Below, piece by piece: positions 12,018 to 26,205 of a stretch of 64,000 nt of DNA (position 1 is the stretch's first letter; the number at the start of each line of letters is the position of its first letter). The notes beneath the pieces are model-generated. The model had not been told where the DNA came from. It searched no databases and saw nothing but the letters and a program-made list of their open reading frames with translations. The position numbers were made by a program, and so were the translations under genes. Source of the stretch: Cavenderia fasciculata (Eukaryota; Evosea; Eumycetozoa; Acytosteliales; Cavenderiaceae); assembly GCF_000203815.1 (NCBI RefSeq), contig NW_004457718.1:496001-560000 (forward strand), given 5' to 3'.

Positions 12018-12584
12018 TTAAGATACGGTATGCCTTCGGGACATTCATTATGCTCGACATTGTTGTTATTTTGGATATGTTACGAATTTATATATGTGCC
12101 AATGGACAAGACATTGACCAAACAAAAACGAATTCTCTATATTGCACTAGCGACGGTTATATTTGGAGTTGTACCATATAGTCGCATCTATCTGTACTAT
12201 CACACATGGCAGCAGGTTGTGGCTGGCTGCTCGATTGGGTTGTTTGCCTCGGCGATCATGTGCATGTTTTTGCGCCGTGTCGTGGCTGTCAAGTGCACAC
12301 CCAAGAAACACTACCACGTCAGAGGCATCGTGGTGCTACGCAACAGCTACTATCACAAGGGCCACACTTATACCGTGCCGGCCGCCATCATCACCGACAC
12401 GATCGACATTGAGATGGAGCAGAGCGGTGACGACGGCTCGCTTGCATTCCGTGTCGGTGAAGCACTCTCTGTCCACGAGGACGGGAGTAAGAGCCAGTCA
12501 ATTGTTACAATCGATTCAAATGACTGGCAACATCACAGCGCTGACCAAGAAGAAAACACAAATGACATGGACCGAGCCATTTAG
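11632..12584 (+). CDS. PAP2-superfamily phosphatase, dolichyldiphosphatase-like
   Basis: Exons 11632..11912 and 12023..12584 join in phase to give 280 aa. All three PAP2 phosphatase motifs are present: K..KQKRP (residues ~83-90), YGMPSGHS (~94-101) and YSRIYLYYHTWQQV (~136-149). In the third motif the residue four after the catalytic His is Gln, not the usual Asp; this Gln, together with NEG, RP and YGMPS, is typical of DOLPP1/Cwh8-type enzymes. These hydrolyse dolichyl diphosphate on the lumenal side of the ER and recycle the N-glycosylation carrier. Four to five hydrophobic helices are visible. A polar tail of about 90 aa (KCTPKKHYHV onward) extends past the usual family end. A broader lipid-phosphate phosphatase is the alternative. 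Confidence 0.8.
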
Positions 12585-12801
12585 ATTTATGACTCGTATC
12601 ATCGATATCATACAATACCATTTACAAGCAAATGACATCAAACGAGGAAACAAATGGTTTCCAACTATTAATACTAATACCAAGATTAAAAATTATTAAA
12701 AATATTTAATCAACTGCTACGACTTTTTAATTAATTAATATTATTTTGTTTATCCCTTTATTTATTATTATTATTTATTATTTATTCTATATTATTAAAG
12801 T

Positions 12802-15800
12802 TTAAAAGTTTTGAGAATTATATTTACATAAACCACAACCAAGTGAAAATTCTTCACCTGTTGGAGGATGGTCAATACCAAGTGGACAAATGTCGCCGGG
12901 CATCTCAATGCCACCAGGAGCAACTGGACATTTGGGATGTTTGGATCGAGATGTTAATTCAGCGTGTTTATCGTGACACAATGAACAGAATCTAGTGGTA
13001 CCGAAACAGAACCATACAGATGGCGAGCAACAGTAACGACACTTGTACTCGAGATAGTCTTTTCCATGTTTGGGACATATAGTTACACTATCATTTGAAC
13101 TGCAACTACCACAAATAAGATCTTGTTCGTTGATCTTGTCTGGTACAACCAATCCGGCTGCACATTGATTCATACCACCAAAATATGGTTTCTTACACTT
13201 GAAACATAAATAATATGAGAATTGTTCAACAATATAATCTTCTTCTTTGTTTTCATATTTTCCTCCTGATTGGAATACTAATAAAAATAAATAAATAATA
13301 GGTTAGAGATAATATAGTTCCACAATAATTATATTTAATATTAATGCATACCTGGATCAGATTTAATACCAAGGAAATCTAAACGTAATTTACCCTTTTT
13401 AATGATTTCACCATAAATATTATCTAGGACAGATGTAATTGATTCAAGAGATGGATGATGAATTGGTACTTTACAGATGGGACATTTTGAAAATCCAAAT
13501 GTAATTCTTGAACCAGTCCAACGTTTCTCTAACAATAATTGGGTACATTCATGATGGAGAACATGACCACAATCCAATTGAATCGATGGTGCTTCTGAAA
13601 GTGATTCGGTCCAACAAATCATACAATAGTCGTCACAATCTTGGCCAAGTCTTTTGGTTGGGACACCTTCTTCGGCAGGGGTATTGTTTTTGCAACCGTG
13701 TAGACATGGTAGGCAAACAAGTTCATCACGAACACCGCAACAGTGGTGGCCACATGGATGAATGGCAGTACACGACTTTTGAGCTTTAGATTTGCACTCT
13801 GCCGATGAACATACATTGGCAATACCAAATGATGGCAAGAGGTTCTCTAGATCGAGTTTTTGTTTACAGAAACGACACACTTCTTGTGATTCCCGTGTGT
13901 TGATGGTGGTTTGGACAATCGCTTTTTGCTTTTCAACATCGATAACAAAGAGAGAGGTGGCGAGTTTCAATCTGATACAACTTTCGTGTACTTGGATGGT
14001 GATCGAGTCGTTGGCAAGGGTAGCACGACCATGGTCACGTTTAGACTTGGAGAGATGGATGACGCGATCACATTCATTGCAGAGATTCGAGACGGGTTCA
14101 CACGACTGACAGTGCACAGTGGCTTCAGTAACCGTGTCATCGTGATTTTGGCATAGTTTAATACTCGACTTGTCATCATTGGCACTGTCGCTGCTGTTGA
14201 TCGATTGGATCATTTCATTGTTACCAGACACCACTAGCAAACTGGCCAAACTTGCCCAGAAGCTGTTCTTGGTCAAGTACTGGCTAGCAGGCAGCAATGT
14301 CTGCTTCTTCATGTCAATGATAAAGTGGCGGATGGCTTCGTCGATTGATTCCTTCCATGGTTGTGACTTGGCAGATAGTTCCTTGAGCATTTCGATCAGT
14401 TCCTTGGACACCTCGTTGGTGACGGTGCCTTCCAATACCTTTGGCAACAACTGATCAAATGTAACCAATTCCTTGTCCTTTTCTTTGTTTTCTCTTTCTT
14501 TTAATCCTTTGACTTGGAGACTGATACCCTTGGAAATGACCAACAAGAGGTATTCGACAAACGAGCCAAGTGAACGGATAAAGGCAGACTGATTCTCCTT
14601 GACAAAGTTGTCAAACAATGATGGCTTGATATTGATCAACATTCTACGACAAATATTAATGCAAATGTGTTGCACTCTTTCTTGACCATGATGGATCAAT
14701 GGCAACAGCGAGTAGATGGACGATTTGGATGGCAAGAATGATTTACCTTCCTCACTCTCCAACAATGATGATAATGTAGTCAACAATTCAAACAAATAGT
14801 TTTGTTCACCACCATCAGCAGCTTTTCTTTCCTCTTGATCTTGGTTGTTCTTTTCTCCGTCTTGTTCATTCACCAATTCCTTTTTCTGTGAATCTGACCA
14901 ACCAAAACTATCCAAATGATTAATTTCCTTTTGAACTTCGGTACTGATAAGAGAGAATATTTGTTTTTGAATGTTACTAATACCGCTAGTACCAGAGATG
15001 AGGTTGTGTACATGATTTTTAATATTATGTTGTTCCTGTTGTTGTTGTTGTTGTAGTGGTTGATCAACTCCTCCTTGTTTGTCTAGTTTTTCTAGTTTAT
15101 CCTTTTCCTGTTGTTGTTGTTGTTGAACTGTAATACCAAAGATTTGGAATGTCAAGAGTTTCAAGAGACTGAGAGCAGCTTCAAACTTGGAGCTTGGTAC
15201 TAGATTCATGGTAGTTGTCTTTTCTGGTACCAACACCTTGATTTGATAGACACGAACATTATTGGACGACTCGAATGAAATGATAAATGAAGTAACAGTG
15301 ACATTGTCGTTGAGAGCAATCGACACCCATCCATTATAATTGAATTGCAAGTCTCTCGATTTAACCACTTCTTGGGTAACTCCACCGCTCTCGGCGGTAC
15401 AACATGAGGCTGTCACCTTGATACCCGATACTACGTAATCTTTATCAGCTACATTATCAATAAATAATGCAATTTCCTGGACTGGCTGAGGTTTGTCCAA
15501 AGTGATGGTGATGGTAGACTTGGGTGACGCTTCCCAAAAGGTGAGTGTACTATTGTCAAAGAGTGATGGCATCATCTCGGGTGATTTACTCAATACCACC
15601 TTGCACTTGCTTGCAACATTATTGAAACTGCTGTTTTGGATATTGCTTGGGACGACAGACTGACCAAACGTACCAACTGTCATGGTGGTCGATGAATGCA
15701 TCAATGAGATGGCTGGCAGTGACTCTGGGGTAGATGATGATGCATCATGGTGGTGGTCTGTTGTATCAGCCTTTTCCTTTCCTTTACTCTTGATGATGGG

Positions 15801-18800
15801 TGTGGGTGGAGTTGAGAGGCCAGATGATCTTACCTCTGACAAGAGCTTAGAGATGAATGGGAAGATCTCTGACTTTTGCACAAAGTCAATGTCCTCAGGC
15901 AACAAATACATTGAAAAACATTGCAAAGAGTTGAGAATAATATTGTCGTTGGAATAGTATGGTGTGTTGTTATTGATACGCTTGGACAGTGTCTCGAGGA
16001 GTGCGTGGAAGTGATGTACAAACTCCTTTTTACACAGTGGGTGGATATCCGATGCAAGTAGCAGGTTGTTGGCAACACGACCTTGCCAATCTTGTGGCAG
16101 TGTCTCTTTGGGTGCTTGCTTGGAATGGAGTACCGTTGCCAACATCCAAATGACATTTTCAAATGCGCTGGGTGATTGCACCATCTCAACGAGCTTAACC
16201 CATGTTTGAATGGCATCAACCTTGCTTCTAATCTTGGAGTTGTGCTCTTCGATGATCTTGCCAAACTCGATCTTTTCCATTTTGTCTTCGATCAAATACA
16301 ACAATGGTTTGGTAATATCTAATTTGATCTTGGTCGATGACATCGAGTGCGAAGGTTGTTGTTGGTTGGATGGATGTGAAAGATTAAATGTCAATGGATT
16401 GATATTTGAACTATTCATCAATTCTTCAAATGAATATTGAATCATTCTAGAAGAGGAGGAAGAGGATGAAGAAGGAGATGAATCAGTCTCTGTTGGTAGA
16501 GATGGTTTTTGTTGTTCAGCAACAGGTTCCAAAGTATTGAAAAAGTCCATCAAGAATTTAAACTTTTCAAATGGCAATTTCTTGGATGCAGAGCTTGTAT
16601 CTTCGTACAAACATTCCTCACCAAACAGTGATTGCATACCATCATATGGAATGTCGTCAACTGATGGAGTGGTAGATGCCAACTTGTTTAACTTCTTTTG
16701 GATCAATCTCCACAAAGAGACAAATGGTTCAAACCCTTCAGTCTCTTTTGATTCTTCAAATGTTTTCTTGTGGTTCTTGATACTTGTCACTTCACGAACA
16801 AAGTCTCCAGTGGTACCTGTCAATCTTAACATTTCAACAAATAATCCTTTACTTGCTTCATCCCATCCTTCCATTAAATTATAGGTTGATATAATTTCAA
16901 TTGATGATTCTTCTTCTTCTTCTTTGATTTCTTTTTCTTTTTCCTTTTCCTTTTTGAATTCCTTTACTGCTACTGATGTTGCTGCTGATACAATCTTTTC
17001 ATCATCACTTTCTTTTTCATCATTATCTTGGTTATTTAATTCTTCTTCATCTTTGATTTCTTGTTCTTTATCTTGATCATCAGTGATTAAAGTGGTAGTG
17101 GTAGAAGTGGTAGAAGTAATATCGTCATTATCATCCTTGATATCTTTATCTTTTTCAGATTCTTCATCATTGATCTTGACTTGCTCCTTTTCTTTTTCTT
17201 TTTCTTTTTCCTTTTCCGCTTCATCCTCTTCTTCTTCTTCATCTTCATTAAGATTAAAGAATTCATCATCAGATTCTTCATCAGCTTTAAGTTCTTCTTC
17301 TTCTTGATCGGATGAATCGGAAGATGAATCAGATGAAGATGAATCGTCGGAACTATCACCAGCTTGTTGGTTGTTGGCAAAAAGCTTCTTTTTGTTTTCC
17401 CAGAGGCGTTGTTGTTGTTTCTTGCGATCAATGAGAATCTTGAGTTGTTTGAGACGTGTCTTTTTATCCAATACCGATAGTTCTTCATTGTTGATTGGGA
17501 ATGACTTCATCTTTTCCTTGATCTTGTCCTCTTTTTCCTTTTCTTGATCTTTTAGTTTTGAATCCTCTTGATCATTGTCATTGTCTTGTTTTTGGTCATC
17601 CTGATCATCCTTGTTTCCGTCACCATCCTTTTGAGCCTTTTCATCTTGATCCTTTTCTTTCTTCTTTTTGTTGTTGTTGTTGTTGAGTCTATCAGCAACT
17701 GCCTTGGGTGATTCTGATAGTGCGTATCCAATAGTCTGGAAGAATTGGTCGACTTCATAACCGACAGTATCTGCCTTTGAAGAGACGAAATCTTGGATAA
17801 ACTCGGAATGCTGTGGATCGACAAACTGGGGAGACTGTGGTCCCTTGGTGACACTAGTCGAGTACACTTTGGACGACACTTGATCCCACACCTTTTGGAA
17901 GAATTGTTTGGATTTCTCAGAGGCTGCACCAGTTGGGTCAGTTGCTGGATTCGCACCACCCTTGACAACTACAAACTCGTCGAAATCGAGTCTCTTGGCA
18001 CGTTCTTCTTTCTCCTTTTCACGTTGTTTTTGCTTTTCAAGCTCGAGTTCTAGATCCTTGTCCTTGTCCTCATCGTCGCTGTCATTGGCATTCTTTTTCT
18101 TTTTGCCTTTGGCAGCCTTGTCCCTGGCAGCAGCAGCATCTTTTTGCTTTTGCTTTTCCTTGAGTTTGTCCTTGTTGGATTTAGGGTGGACGACGAGCTC
18201 GTCAGACACGAGAGGTTCGGATGCGAGCTGTGCGATATAGAACGACAGCTGTCTCTCGAGACGTGCCAACGGGATGGTGACATCCTCACTCAACGAGTCG
18301 TAGCCATAGACATTGCACGCATACCCGTATCTTTGGACGACATTGACAGCAGCACCGTTGTTGTTGGGTACAGAAGCAGTTTGGAAGTCAAATATCAACC
18401 TGTTACCAGGCACTAAAAGTGATAGCTTGGGGAACGCCTTTTTCGAGAAACCGACGGGTGTCTCTGAGCACTCTACAGACGCGCTGAAATCGTCTTTGGT
18501 CCAGACTATGAGACGGTCGCTTTCACTGGCCGTCAATGAACGTTGGTCAAATTGAATAACCATCCATTTGACAGTCTTGGGAAACTCGACGACGTTGGTC
18601 TGCTTGAGACACTCTTCGTAGGGATGACTCGACTCCATCTTGACGCACTGCACATGGTTTGGTGTGCTCAATTGGGCAGTTCCAAGTGGACTGCCAATCA
18701 CAGCCAACGACGCATTAGACAAGTGTTGGTTGGATAGTTGTTGAGTCTGTCTATTGATACGTGTGACGGGCTCGAGCAACTCCATCAATCTGACAGTCTT

Positions 18801-21800
18801 GTCGCGATGGTTACCTTCAAAGCGGTAGAAACTATCGACCATCAATGGGAGCACCGTCTGCATAAAGTAGTCGCGTTTGATGATCTGTCCAAGCGCGCGG
18901 GTTGTGGGGTGTAAGTGCAGAGTCTTGAAGAATCGTTTGGCATAGCCAAGTACCTGCGATGAAAAGTGCAGACACTCTTGCTTGTCAAGTGTCGTTTGCA
19001 CACTTGATCGATTCGGTTCGAGTTGGAAGTAAATGGTTGGGAACTGGCCACTCGACACACTCGTTCCATTATCGTGTGCAGCGACACTCGACGATGAAAA
19101 GTGGAACACCACGCCGTTGGATGGCACGCGATCCTTTCCGCGGTACCCACTCGACGACGACGGTCCGTTGATACGTGCACATACAGTCAAGAACTCACCG
19201 GGGTGTAATGGTACAGCCTTGTGGAACTCGATCTTGTGTATGTATCGTGATGTCTGGTTATGCCATTGCGTATAGATTACATTAGGTGGAGGAGAGTCGC
19301 GGAATCGCGCAGCAGCCTTTCCATAGAGATGAGCTACCTGCGCGCTATAACTACCCTTGTCACCATATAGACCGACACCCGTCACATAGATGGTTCTATC
19401 TACGGCAAATGTAATCGAATCGACCAAATCTTCATAGATCCACGAACTACTCGTACTCGTGAATCTCGCCACATCAAATACTGGAGGTGGGTCATACGTC
19501 GTACCAATCTTTTTTAGTGTCAATGACGATGACCAAATAGTCTCCAACAATAAATTGGCTGCCAATTTATAATTTAATAATTTCACTGAAATTATATCCT
19601 CTTGGTCACCTTCATCGTCATCTTCATCATCATCATGTTCCTCTTGTTCTTTAAGATTGATTCTTGAAGCAATTGATAATAATAAATTGATAAATATCAT
19701 CTCTTCACCATTATTATTATTGCCATCATCCTTTTGTTTTCCAACACGTTTTGAATTCTTTTCCTTGTAGATTAGATTTTGAATGTTTCCATAAAAGTTG
19801 ACCAATACTGGGTTGGTGGCCTCAGTAATGAATGCATCTTCTTCACTGACCATAAGAGACAGTGCTTTCAACTCATCCTTGCTATTGGATGATAGCGAAG
19901 AGATGGCAGAGGTAAGGAGATACTTGATACCTGGAATCTCTGCTCTGACGACCTCTTTTGATGCCACTTGCAGCAGTTGGTCAAGCAAGACAATACACGA
20001 GACACGTTCTTGGTCACATCCATAGACCAATCCAAAACTTGATGTGAATAGTCTGTTTACCTGTGTCATGACCAATCTAAACAAATTTGCATTTGCATGG
20101 TGTCCATGTTTAAAGAGCACAGCATTACAATAAATCTGGTGCAAAAAGTTGATAAAGTCATCAAACATGCCTTGATCCTTGGTGGCAATCGTTGCAATGT
20201 TATCTGCCAACAATGACATGGCTCTTGGTAACGGTTGCTCCAACAACTCGAGTAACATTGAGTCGTCTTCAGCAACCTTTTGTTCAAACGTGTATCGTGA
20301 TTGCAGGGTGCCTACATATTGTCTCCACATGCACTCTATGCTTTCAAAAAGATGTTTCAAATCTGATATGTCGAGCTTTTTCTTGTCACCCGACAATAGA
20401 GCGTCCGAGGTGGCACTGATAGTCAGACTGTTGGATGGAAGTACTGAAAACTTGACACCGCAGAGGATCTGTGGGCTGTCTCTGTAGACGGTGGGTGGAC
20501 GCATGTCAATCTTGACACCTGCCACTGAGTATTTTTGATAGTTGATGCCTTGGATACACATGTTGCCATCTTGGTTGATGAAATAGATCTTGTATAGTAC
20601 ACCAGGACGCATTTCAAATGGTGACACGAGATCGATGATACTAGTCTTGTACAATTTCTTTGGTGACGTGACTAATTGCTTGCCATCAGACGACTCGATA
20701 CGATACGACAAATAAATCTCTTTAAACTTTGGAATAACCAATGTTTTCAAAAGAATAGGGTGGTTGACTCTGATAAAACTAATGGTCGAAGACATTGGAT
20801 AATTGCTAATCTTTCGTGGCACCATAAAGGTAAACGTCGACAATGATGACAAAAACTTGGACTCGTTTGGTATTTTAATGGGTTGTGGCGATTGTTTCGA
20901 CAGTATTTGGTTATTATAAATGTTTGACAATAATGAATTAACCAATACCAATGGATCAACAAGTTGTTTTGAATTATAAAATGATAATTTTGAATCAACA
21001 TTTGAAATTGTTGAAACTGTTGAAACTGTTGATGATGATGATTCTTTGCTACGACTTGGTTGTTCAACATTTTCCAAAATTGAAATATTCTTTGATGTAT
21101 TGTCAAATGTAAAACTTGCATAGGGAGATAGATGATATGGATAATCAAATATTTGAATTTGATCCTTTTTATCAATCTTGATTTCATCCAATAATTGTAA
21201 TTGATTATTATATAATTTAAATTTTAAATTCTTTTCAATATTTCCTAAATTATCATTATTATTATTATTATTATTTTTACTATTATTATTATTGTTGTTG
21301 TTGTTGTTGAAAAAAGGTAATAAAATACCAAATAATTGTTGATTTTGAATATAAACATTGAAATTATAAAATTGATTACTACAATCTTGAATACCTTGAG
21401 TATCATAGATTTCACGTAAAACTGTGAATCCATACTCTGTGCAAGAGATATCGATCAACTTTGCAAAAGATTCAACTTTTTGTTGTTGTTGATGTTCTTG
21501 ACTAAAATCGACCATTTGTAAAAAGATGTTGGTTTGCTTGTGATCTTTGATATTACCAGAATAAAAGATTTGGTTCTTTGTTGTAGCAATCAACGTAAAG
21601 GTTAATCCAGAATCAACTTTGAGAATAGTCTGCAAATCCAAATGAACGGGGAGATTGTCAATCTTTGTGAACGCGTTTGGTTGGTCTTTATACGACGCCA
21701 ACCCAAGTTGTCCAAAACTATTGTTTCCCTTGACATAGATGCCTGTCGTAGTGACAATGACGACCGACTGGTAGGCAGCGTGTAAATGAAGAACGTCTCC

Positions 21801-24339
21801 GTCGACCCCAGCGACGTCTTGTACACCCCACTTGCCATCGAGTGTCATACTGTGCAGTTTCTTGCTACCTCCATCGACATAGTAGAAATCCGTGTCGTTG
21901 GCGGCCATGAATGGGACACTGGGCACCGAGTGTATCTTGGTTGGTGATACTGCGGGCTTCTCCTTGTCAAGTGCCAATAATTGTTGATCGGCAGCCGAAT
22001 AGATAATCACTCCATAGTTGTAATAGATGGCATCGGTCACCTTGTGCTTGGAATAGAATTGCTTCAACTGTGACGCATCTCTTTTCTTTGGTGCCACCAA
22101 ACTATACAACTCTTTCGATTGTTCCTCTAAAAACAGCACTTCAGGTTCTTTCCAAATCATCTTTTTAATTTGTTTCCATCCATCTCCTGAATATAACATT
22201 AAAGGTTGACTACTTTTTGTTTGAAATATTCCACTAAACAAAATTAAAAATTAAAAATTAATATTAATATTCTTTTTGTTGTTTTAATTTAATTTGTTGA
22301 CTTATTTTTTTACATACTTGCTACCTAAAAAATAAACATTTAATTCCTTTGTTTGAAAGAATAAACCACCACGAGTGGAAGAGAAAATCTTTGAGATTTT
22401 AAATGGTTCCAAAGACTTTAAAACGGTGTCATCGGATTCTTGATCTAATACTACAGTGTTGAATTGTTGGACTTGTGTTTTTGTTTTAAACAACTCGAAT
22501 TCTTTGGTGCCCGATGAAGTGTCGCTGTGTAGCGAGTGGTCGTCGTACACCTTGATGTAACGGATGGTCGTCTTGGGGAGATCGGATGCGACCTTTTTGT
22601 TGACGATAAACTCGAGCACACCAATACGCTCGCTAAACTGGTCGAAAAAGAGTGTGTAGGGGTGTTGCCCGAGTTGTTGGTGTTCAGGTTCATCCTCAAT
22701 CGACTGATATGACTCTTCGAGGGTATCAAGTGTCATTGTACAAACGATACCTTGGTCCATATCCAAACTTTTAAAATACAATCGGTCACGAATGATAAAC
22801 ATCCATGATTTTGTTACAATTTCAATGTCCTCGTTCTTGGAGCTCGAGCTAGAAGAACCGTTCATTGTGACACCACCACCACCGCTACTACCACTACCAC
22901 TAATGTGACCATTAGCAAGATGATCACCACCATCATGACAAAGTGAAGGAGTAGTGTGGAATGATTTTTTATGTACATTGATCATATATTTTCTGGTGGA
23001 TGAATGTAAAGAGATCTTTAATAGACCGATATTACAATGAATAAAGATAGAGATGCCATCAGTGGTCATTGAATACACTTTTGTGATTGTCAATGCCAAA
23101 TTGTTTAATTGTTGAATGTTTTGGTATTCATAACAATAATTAATCTTGTAATCTGCCTTTTCAAATGGTATCATTTGATTATTATTATTTTTTAAATTTA
23201 ATGGTAATCTAAAATAAAACAAAAAAGGAAAACAAAATAATTAATAATCAATCTTATTTTCTTTTTTTTTTGTTTATGTACATACAAAGATTGATATTTT
23301 GAAGATAGAATAAATTGAATCATTCTAAGAGTTAAACTTTGACAATTACGAGCTACTACTAGAGAGATGAGGGTTGTAGAGGCAATGATACGCTCTTGGT
23401 CAGACTGTCCATTTTCAATGACATGGATCAAAAGATCGAATATTTTAGTCATGATTTGTTGTGACACTTGTCCAAGTGACCCGATTCGAAGGGTTTGAAG
23501 ATACTCTTGCATCATTTCATATCCTTTGATTTTCAACTCTTGCATTTTACTTGTAATCAATTCAATGATACATGTTAAAAACATTTCAATCGATTTGGTT
23601 GATGTATCGGTTGATGAAGTCTCATTTGATGAAGATTTTGTTGTTGTATTCTTTTTTGATGATGAGGAGTCTGTTTCAGTAGCATTCTTGGTATCTTTTT
23701 TATCGGTATTTTCTTCTCCTCCTTCCTCTTCCTCATCTGATGATTGATCAGATGGAGTGGTAGTATCGGATTGAAGTAAAGAAGAGGAAGTAGAGGAAGA
23801 ATGATCCTTTGATGCATATTCAAGTGTCTCTTTTAAATGTTTCCAAACCAATAGTTTCATTTGAAGAATTGAATTGGACTGTGACATTGGTATTGACGAT
23901 TCCAACGATGAGAAGGAACATTTGGTATTACTACTCTTTTACCTCCACTCTTTTTGTTGTTACTTGAATCCTTTATCTTTTTACCTCCTTGTTTTTCTTT
24001 GTCTTCATCATCATCATCACCACCATCTTCCTTCTTTTCTTCATCTTCATCTTCTTCTTCTTCTTCTTTATCCTCGTCCTCTTCATCATCATCCTTTTCT
24101 TCATCATCATCGTCGTCATCTTGTTGTCGTGCACCTGCTGCTGGTTGTTGTTCTGGTTGTTCTGGTTGTTGTTGTTGCTCAAACTTTGTTGGATTGTACA
24201 AATCACTCTTTGAAACGACGTGACTAAAATACTTTAGCAAGGAGTCTAGTGATACTCCTTCAACAACATTCTCTTGTCCACCAATCAAATGTTGCCCACC
24301 GCCACCACTATACAACTTTGCTAAAAATGATGAATCCAT
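12802..24339 (-). CDS. mycbp2: MYCBP2/Highwire/RPM-1 (PHR) family E3 ubiquitin ligase
   Basis: Five exons on the minus strand: 24339..23935, 23878..23286, 23208..22318, 22233..13352, 13277..12802, giving about 3748 aa (human protein about 4640). In order: an acidic low-complexity N-terminus; RCC1-like repeat (GNNSFGQLG, residue ~800); a PHR domain (DSITFAVD ... GVGLYGD, ~1560); a second beta-sandwich region (~1800); long Glu/Lys/Asp-rich linkers; a DOC/APC10-like domain (~2830-2980); a B-box-like finger (~3320-3360); a HPCGHHCCG segment; a RING-H2 (CMICW ... CGHVLHHEC ... CPIC, ~3500-3560); and the C-terminal tandem-cysteine domain. The last relays ubiquitin by ester chemistry in the human protein. 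Here its two cysteines (~3629 and ~3681), Asp ~3643, Phe ~3682 and His ~3692 keep the human spacing. Phases of introns 2-4 are certain. The 56-nt first intron has ordinary base composition and is less sure. The ligase probably targets signalling proteins; the substrate is unknown. Confidence 0.93.
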
Positions 24340-25158
24340 TCTCTCTCTCTCTTTTTAACAAAGTCTCTCCTTGAAAGATATCTTTCTCTCTTTTTCTTTT
24401 TACTTTATAATCTAATCTAATGTGTTCTTTGTACAATTTGTGAATGTTATCGGATTTACAATAAATACTATGTTGAATAAATAAATATATATATACAATA
24501 AATAAGTTGCTATTATTATTATTACTATTATTATGAGATATACATAAATCTATCCTATCCTATCCTATCTCTGTATTTATATATATCTCTTTATTTATCT
24601 GTATGATGATGATGGTTGGTTGAGAACTGATTGAGAAAATAAAGTGGTGAAGTTAGGTTTTTTTTAGATTTTATTAAAAAATTAATTTAAAATAAAAAAG
24701 AAACCCCATTTATTAATAAATTACTAATAGTACCCAAAAGGTTTAAAATCGACCTTTACACTTTTATCATTAATATTTTAAATCTGTTGAAGACATTATA
24801 TTATTCTTATTATTCTTAATATTTTTTGATTCTCTAAAATGGATGCACTGCGATCGACGCTGTGCTCAAGTAATTACTTCTTTAATTTATTCAAGAACTT
24901 ATAATTTGTTATTATTATTATTATATACAGGTGGTTATTATTATTAACTATTATTATTATTATTGTAAGTTTGGTGTTGTTGTTGCTGTTGTTGTGGAAT
25001 ATTGTAAAAAAAACAAGTTGGTTTAAAGATGGGTAAAGAGTCAGTTCATGAAAGGGGTACTGATAGATGGGTGGGTTGGTTGGAGAAAGTATGGTTGGAT
25101 CGTATATCATATCATAGTTATTATTCATTAATTATTATTATTATTTATACAAATCTAT
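24340..25158. other. Intergenic spacer, promoter side of the MYCBP2 homologue
   Basis: CT-rich leader next to the start of the ligase gene (24340-24400), then AT-rich DNA with TATCC and ATT repeats. A GC-rich island of about 30 nt at 24840-24870 starts with ATG but soon runs into stops. No gene can be supported. Confidence 0.4.
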
Positions 25159-26205
25159 TTATAGTTTAACGATTTTAGTTCCAACGATTTGAGGATTTGC
25201 TTTGGCAATCATCGATTTCCCAAGAGACTTGTAATCAAATGTACATTTGTGATTATTCATATGTGATCCACAAAATATCAATCCACATCGACACTTGGAT
25301 GAAACAGACATCATGATGCCAAGTTTTTTGTTGCATCCTGTGAATGAGCATTTTACAGGTGACCCAGAAGAGGAAGGAGGTGTAGATGGTTTCTCTGGTG
25401 AAGTATTTGGTGTCGTTGTTGTTGTTGTATTTGTTGAGTTGCTTGCTCCAGCACTATCATTTGCGTTATTATTGTTTTTGTTGGTAGAAGAATTATATCT
25501 ATTCTTGTTGGGTGATGACGGTAGCGTTAAAATCTCAGTTTCAATGTCATATATCGATCGTTTGGTTCCTCTAGATTTATCATTGCTATTATTGTTGTTG
25601 TTATTAACAGGTGCCTCTCCTACTGCCGTGGATTCCACCATCGTTGTCGTCGTCGTAGTCAATACATTTTCATCTTTTTGTTGTTGTTGTAGTTTTAATG
25701 CCTCTGGTGATTTGTTAAAACAACCTGAACATAATCCAATTGTTTTTGGATTACTATAAATAATGATAAAGTATGTATTAGTATCATATATTCATAATAT
25801 CATATCATCATCATCATCATTGCCTGTACATGTATATAATAATACATACCCATAAAATATACATTTGGTTGTTTTACACATTGATGGTTTAGTAGTATCA
25901 TCCGTTTGTTGTTGTTCTTGTGGTATTGATGTTGTTGTTGTTGTTGTCGTCGTTGTTGTTGTTGTTGTTATTGACTCCTCGACAACATTTGACGATACGG
26001 ATGAAGGATTACTATTATTATTATTATTGTTGTTGTTATTATTATTATTTACAGAATTTGGTTGTTGTCGTAGTTGTTGTTCATCTTTATTATTTTCATT
26101 CACTGTTGTTGTTGTTGTTGTACCACTACTACTAGCGGTAGAAGGGGAAGATGATTTATCGATATCATCTACCTTGTTGCTTCTATCAACGCTAGTATTA
26201 TCCAT
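25159..26205 (-). CDS. A20/AN1-type zinc-finger protein (stress-associated protein family)
   Basis: Exons 26205..25850 and 25753..25159 (minus) give 316 aa. The intron splits the A20 finger: MCKTTKCIFYG joins NPKTIGLCSGCF, forming C-x3-C-x11-C-x2-C. The AN1 finger lies near the C-terminus (CSFTGC ... CRCGLIFCGSHMNNHKCTF) with all Cys and His ligands. Both fingers are set in long Thr, Asn and Ser runs, including one Asn and one Thr stretch of a dozen residues each. A20 fingers bind ubiquitin, and proteins of this pairing regulate ubiquitin-dependent stress or proteasome responses in plants and animals. The role in this amoeba is inferred from the family only. The first 100 aa are low complexity. 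Confidence 0.92.

Noticed and set aside
24840-24960. Short GC-rich ATG-started exon (MDALRSTLC) with possible intron
   Set aside because: Only about 30 coding nt and the joined frame stops after a few Tyr codons; no homology.
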